The notes beneath the pieces are model-generated. The model was not told where the DNA came from and ran no database searches. It saw nothing but the letters and a program-made list of their open reading frames with translations. Made by a program: the position numbers and the translations under genes. 64,000 bases of DNA from the NCBI GenBank assembly GCA_001692895.1, contig KV748179.1, positions 1,488,001 through 1,552,000 on the forward strand, given 5' to 3'. Each line of letters begins with the position of its first letter. The stretch's first letter is position 1. The DNA is from Cenococcum geophilum 1.58. Taxonomy: Eukaryota > Ascomycota > Dothideomycetes > Gloniales > Gloniaceae. Of the stretch, positions 59,931-64,000 are shown piece by piece.

Positions 59931-60113
59931 TGTTAGATAATCTGTATTCTCTGGTGGCGTAGACCGTGCACGAGCTATGTGCACGAGTCACGTGCTTTAT
60001 AAACCTCTTCATCTTAGCTCGAGGGCCCTAGGTCCAAGGGCCACAAACCTTAAGACAACATCAATCAATCAACCAATTTCATTAATGAACTGCTCTATAT
60101 GCACTTCGTGACA
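59931..60113 (+). repeat. Copia 2 3' LTR
   Basis: 183 bp, TGTTAGATAATC to CTTCGTGACA; polypurine tract CTAAGGGGGTG ends at the base before it. Confidence 0.95.
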
Positions 60114-60284
60114 ATAACAGCTTCATCCCTTTAGACGTGCCCAGCTTTTGTGATTTAATAATTCTTTTGATGTGTTCGAAATGGGTTGTTTGGTTGAGGA
60201 CCGGGGGCTTACCGGTTGGGGTGGTGCCGTGGTATAAAGACAGGTTTGTGAATCTATTTTTTGGACCCGTGAATTTCGTACATA

Positions 60285-60650
60285 GGGTGAATCGCGGATA
60301 ATGAAGTTTAGTAGTGCAAATTGGAAGTCTAAGAAGTAATAGTAAGTGTAGGTAGAGTATGGCAGAATATGGCAGAATATGGCAGAACGTCTCTATTGCA
60401 ACGGGTGGGGTTACAGATTGAAGCCAGTGGGAGTGCAGTGTGAACCGGTATCTTCTGTGCGTGAAAGTGAATTGCGGACAGTGAGGCTCAATAACGAGAG
60501 ACCGGAAGGCAGAGACTAACTTGATAGGAAGCGTAGGCAGAATATGGTAGAATATAGCAGAACGCATCTCTAGATGCGTGTGGAGCTACGGTTTAGACTC
60601 TAACCGCTGGTGAACGAGTCAAGGAATGCTGGGTTAGTGAACTTGCCTCT
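60285..60650. repeat. About 178-bp tandem duplication with TGGCAGAATAT repeats
   Basis: Two diverged units (GTGAATCGCGGATAATGAA near 60289 and GTGAATTGCGGACAGTGAG near 60467) share the same order of sub-motifs. These are a run of TGGCAGAATAT repeats (60357-60390; 60538-60562), then GTCTCTATTGCAACGGGTGG or GCATCTCTAGATGCGTGTGG, then a GGT(T)ACAG or CGGTTTAGA block. Normal composition. The long minus-strand open frame across it (60082-60567) includes LTR sequence and is probably chance. Confidence 0.6.
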
Positions 60651-61004
60651 AACCCCCTAGGCTCACCACCGCCACGCTTTTTGTCCAACAGAGCTTATTG
60701 GGATTCAGTCACTAGCACCAAGAAGTTCCCACTAAACCCTATTCAAGAGATTCCGTTGCAAGAACTCGAAAGCCCGCCAGAGGTACCGTAACTAGAATCC
60801 CAGCCTTCATTGATGAGTCCAGGGCAGAGAAGCGGTGCGCATGAATATTTCGACTTGAAGTTTGGCAGAAGAAGGACAGAAGCTAGAAGAGAAGCTGAGC
60901 AAAGCCTAGGCGATCCACCCGTGCATGAATTGGCTGGCGATGACAGCTGCTTTATCATTGCGGGGCAGCATTTCAAGCCTATAATGCGGCGACCCGTCCC
61001 TTGA
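60590..61004 (+). pseudogene. Coding-like frame of unknown function
   Basis: A plus frame runs from about 60593 to TGA 61002-61004 with one internal TAA (60789-60791, VP*LE). Segments: GSPPPRFLSNRAYWDSVTST, NPIQEIPLQELESPPEVP, GAHEYFDLKFGRRRTEARRE, HELAGDDSCFIIAGQHFKPI. Hydrophilic, no membrane segment. Looks like the C-terminal end of a larger protein; family not recognised. Normal composition. Confidence 0.35.
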
Positions 61005-61270
61005 CGCAGTCTATATCCCTCTTCCCAACGGGCTATACTATAAATGGGGCCTTAAAGCCCTACAAGCTGGCAAGCACGTACTTCTAGAAAAACCTTCTAT
61101 ATCTAATGCTAAGGAGGCCAAGTCTCTCTTTAGATACCTACTCCTTAACCAACTAAACGCGCCAGTACTACTTAAGGCCTTCTATTATCGCTTCCATCTA
61201 GTATAGCAGACCTTTTTATTAACATTCGATTTAAAGGATATTGTTAATATAAGCGTAATATTGTAATAAA
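60988..61270 (+). pseudogene. Gfo/Idh/MocA-family oxidoreductase fragment
   Basis: About 90 codons of the Rossmann NAD(P)-binding domain: DPSLDAVYIPLPNGLYYKW (from about 60991), ALQAGKHVLLEKP with the family's EKP motif (61087-61095), then AFYYRFH (about 61180) and a stop at 61206. The preceding Rossmann GxGxxG part is missing: composition switches from normal to RIP-mutated at about 60985-61005. The rest of the enzyme beyond 61270 was not recognised. Family members reduce sugars or dihydrodiols with NAD(P)H. Confidence 0.7.
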
Positions 61271-62659
61271 GCTTTATAATAAGCACTACGGTAGACTTGT
61301 TAATGGGCTAGGTATATAGATATAGAATAGTTAACAAGTAAATATAACTAAGTAGAGTGGTTGCCTAACAGATTAACTCTAATTATATTCTAAGATTTAC
61401 TATAAAGAAAAGAGTTATCTAAGGTAGGGACTGTAGTTCCTTAAATACACAATCCAGCCCTTAAGAAGTATACTAAGTACGTTAGTACGTTAGTACGTTA
61501 GTATATTACGTATATTCCCATATTCCCACGTTCCTATATACTAAACTAATCCTATAGATATAGTCAACCTTCCCAAAAACAGGTTCTAGTTCCTAGAACT
61601 AGATCCAGTTTTTAAAATTACGCCCTTTTTTATAGTAGTTAATTGGCCTATATCTAAAACAGGAATTAGGATCTAGTCTCTAGAATTAGATCTGGTTTTT
61701 AGGATCGCAATTTAAGCCAAAACCTAGAATTAGGATATAGTCTTTAAAATTAAAATATAGTCTTTAGAATTAGATTTAGTTCTTAGAACAAGATCTTATT
61801 TTTAGTTAAAACTTAGGCCAATATTAAGGGGTAGATCCTATATTTATTCTTAACATTCCCACCCTATTAATATAAAATTTAAAGTTAACTCGTACCCTAA
61901 AATAGGAGGACATCTAGATTTAGAAGGCGGTAAGCTAAGGCGGTTAATTTCTTAGCGGTAAAGACTTTTAAAATATACCTCCGTACTATAAGTAAGTCTT
62001 TTTAACTTTAATCTAATATATAAAAACTTGTTCCTTTATACGCAAACAATAATAAGATATTCTTAATATAGAAGTAACTAAATAGAAACAAAATACTAAG
62101 CCAAAGAAATCCTAATTAACGCCTTAATTCTTAATAAATGCCAAAAGATAAAAATGTAATTATAAATATCTTTCCCTATAAGAAATCTCTTATACCTTAA
62201 ACTTCTTAGGATCTCTATCTATAGTAGGATCTACCTTTCTCTTACGTACACTTCTTCTTAATATCTCTTTTAATAAATCCTCTAATATCTTTCCTAGTTA
62301 ATCTCCTTACTTATATAGTTTACTCCTCTTAGCTATCTCTATTATAACATCTTTAAGTAGTTTATATATCTTAGCATAACAGCGAAGGAGACTGGGATTC
62401 TCAGCATAGTATAATGCAAGTCTCTTTAGTGGTATATCCACGGCTAAAATCTAGGTAGGATACTAGTATATTACTACAGTAGGGCCAAATATAGATATAA
62501 ATGATTTATAACTAGGGCTTTGGAGATATCTTAAGTCCTTTCTTATATAACAAGAAGGCAACTATAAGATACTTCAGTTATCTACGTGAAATTATAGCAT
62601 TAGAAATTGTTAATACTTTAGATAGGGGAGATGCAACTCTAAGAAATGTTATAAGATTA
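61271..62659. other. No gene recognised; short degenerate repeats
   Basis: RIP-mutated and AT-rich. Contains GTTAGTACGT repeats (about 61482-61503) and a stretch of AGAATTAGATCTAGTTTTTA-like units (61585-61800). The latter part may extend repeat copy 2. No motif-bearing frame. Confidence 0.4.
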
Positions 62660-64000
62660 GCTAAGCTATTCTCTACTTACTTATTAGTATTACTAAATAA
62701 ATATAGGGGTCTTATAAATATACCTTAGGTTACTGGCAAAACGTGTTTAGAAACCGTAACTATATCCGCCGGTTAAGGCAAGTCTATCTTGGCCTCGCTA
62801 TAGTCCTTTATTGGCTTAGGTAAGCCTATCTTAGCTTTGCCGTGGCCTTCTAAGTCCCTAAAGTAATTATAGTATATTTTTTATATACCTCCCTAAACTG
62901 TATCCTCTTATATATTACCCTTTATATTGTCTTTATTTTTATAAGGATTAACTTTATTAGGTGTTCGAGCAGGCGTATAAGGCATTTATTTCTGCATAGG
63001 GTTAGAAAGCTACAATTATTTCTCCTCCCCGCTACTAGATACTATATCTTTATTATTAATATAATTCTAGGATAATTTAAGGTTTCTAGTAGGTTAATAA
63101 TTAGGTATATTACCTTCGGGACAGTAGCATATAGTAATATTTCTATAAGCACTGGTTAAGGACCTATAGGTTATATCAGCAATATATCTAAGCTTAGTTA
63201 AGGTAATATATATAATATCTAGTATTCCTATAAAGATCCTAAGGAGTATATAATTAAGAGGTTAGGTTTAGAGGTAAGTTAATTTAATAGTATATAAGAA
63301 CTAAGAGCATAATATTTATATTCCATTTCTCTTCTAGGGTGGAGTTAGGATAAAAGGTAAAAGGGAAAGGCGGAGCACACCAGCCGCCCTTTTCCACCCT
63401 ATATAGTATCTATAATATAATATTTAGTAGCTATAATTACTCTTAGCTTATATATTATCTGCGCTTAAGACTGTAGGCCCCTAGAGTGATTTATAAGTAA
63501 GGCATTATTAGGAGTAGCTATTAGCTAAGCTATTACTAAATTTAAATGGCTAACAATCCCTAATAGACGCTGTATACCTTAGTAGGGTTTAGAAGAATTT
63601 GCATAAAGTTATAAACTAAAACTAGAAGTTAATAATAACCCCTAATAACGCCTCTCTTAATAGGAATAGCATTATATAATCTACTTCTAACACTTATCCT
63701 TCTTAGGGCAAGACACTACCTAAGTAATAGACTTATTCTAGCCAGTTAATCTTATATATTAACCCTCTATCTATAGTAAAGGAGCTATTAGTGCTTATAG
63801 GGTAGTTTAATTAGTATTCTAGCTAAGCCCTTTATAAGCGCTCCACCTTATACAAGCGGTAATTAACTTTTATTAATATGCTTTACGTTAGAAGAGATCT
63901 TTTACTTAAGGCGCTAAGCAGTTAGTACTTAGAGGTCTATAGGCTTGTTCTATATCCTAATAATATTAACTACAATTTCTCCTTAAGCAGTATCCTATAA
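62660..64000 (-). repeat. Unidentified dispersed repeat, copy 2 (inverted, runs off the window)
   Basis: Reverse complement aligns with 46177-47534 over about 1.3 kb, with differences mostly C/T and G/A. The remains look once-coding on the minus strand. Family not recognised. It extends beyond the right edge. Confidence 0.7.

Larger units (their letters stand above)
54408..60113 (+). mobile_element. Copia-type LTR retrotransposon 2
   Basis: 183-bp LTRs at 54408-54590 and 59931-60113 differ by about six C/T or G/A transitions. A perfect target duplication ATAAC flanks them (54403-54407, 60114-60118). Order on the plus strand: LTR, tRNA-iMet-type primer site, gag, protease, integrase, RT, RNase H, polypurine tract CTAAGGGGGTG, LTR. 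It is related to Copia 1 in LTR, leader and proteins but is a distinct subfamily. LTRs and leader to about 54920 are almost un-mutated, while the interior to about 59800 is dense with RIP stops. Confidence 0.94.

Noticed and set aside
60082..60567. 161-codon minus-strand open frame
   Set aside because: It begins in a duplicated block and ends inside the Copia 2 LTR, has no motif, and follows the codon bias of neither strand; likely chance in a TAA-poor stretch.
1..64000. tRNA or rRNA genes
   Set aside because: No cloverleaf with intact A and B boxes and no rRNA landmark was noticed; the only tRNA-like matches are the short Copia primer sites. A tRNA scan was not run.

Overview
The window reads as a transposon graveyard from a filamentous ascomycete (Pezizomycotina). 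Support: a HET-domain gene, a DUF3435 tyrosine-recombinase gene, Tad-type LINE ORF1s, short introns with GTAAGT donors, and pervasive C-to-T / G-to-A decay at CpA/TpG. That decay is the signature of repeat-induced point mutation (RIP). Most old reading frames are recognisable only by reading TAA/TAG through former Gln or Trp codons, so nearly all 'genes' here are relics. All family names come from motif recognition, not database searches.

Layout. 1-261 is an LTR piece. 262-7895 (minus) is a decayed HET-domain gene with helical and LLLxQRGG repeats, split by a Copia element (856-6449, TSD CTATT/TTATT) whose 5' half escaped RIP and keeps an intact 391-codon gag. 8.4-9.7 kb is a LINE ORF1 relic. 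11.4-12.0 kb holds a Tc1/mariner-type MITE and a loose arm of a second copy. 12.1-14.5 kb has two 16-bp minisatellites and a CCTAGG-rich degenerate repeat. 14.6-17.1 kb (minus) is a DUF3435 relic and 18.7-20.1 kb an ABCB half-transporter relic. 21004-38014 is a Gypsy chromovirus (TSD TAAAG) with a second Gypsy chromovirus (26493-35412, TSD GATAC) nested in its reverse transcriptase. Each of these two also has a decayed antisense frame near its 3' LTR. 38586-44547 is a third Gypsy element (TSD CGTAG), inserted in a 17-bp minisatellite. 46.2-47.5 kb and 62.7-64.0 kb are inverted copies of an unrecognised repeat. Between them lie a second LINE ORF1 (minus), a Tc1/mariner transposase relic, an un-RIPed island, and a second Copia element (54408-60113, TSD ATAAC).

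The un-RIPed island (about 51.6-54.9 kb) is the only ordinary-looking gene space. It has an aldo-keto reductase gene with two in-frame stops and, on the minus strand, an apparently intact three-exon gene for a 172-residue protein of unknown function. A second, smaller un-RIPed stretch (60.1-61.0 kb) ends abruptly at a RIP-mutated fragment of a Gfo/Idh/MocA oxidoreductase.

Working together: nothing suggests a functioning pathway. The living candidates are the 172-aa gene and possibly the intact Copia gag. The mix of DUF3435 recombinase, HET gene, metal-type ABC transporter and oxidoreductases resembles Starship cargo, but no element boundaries could be shown.
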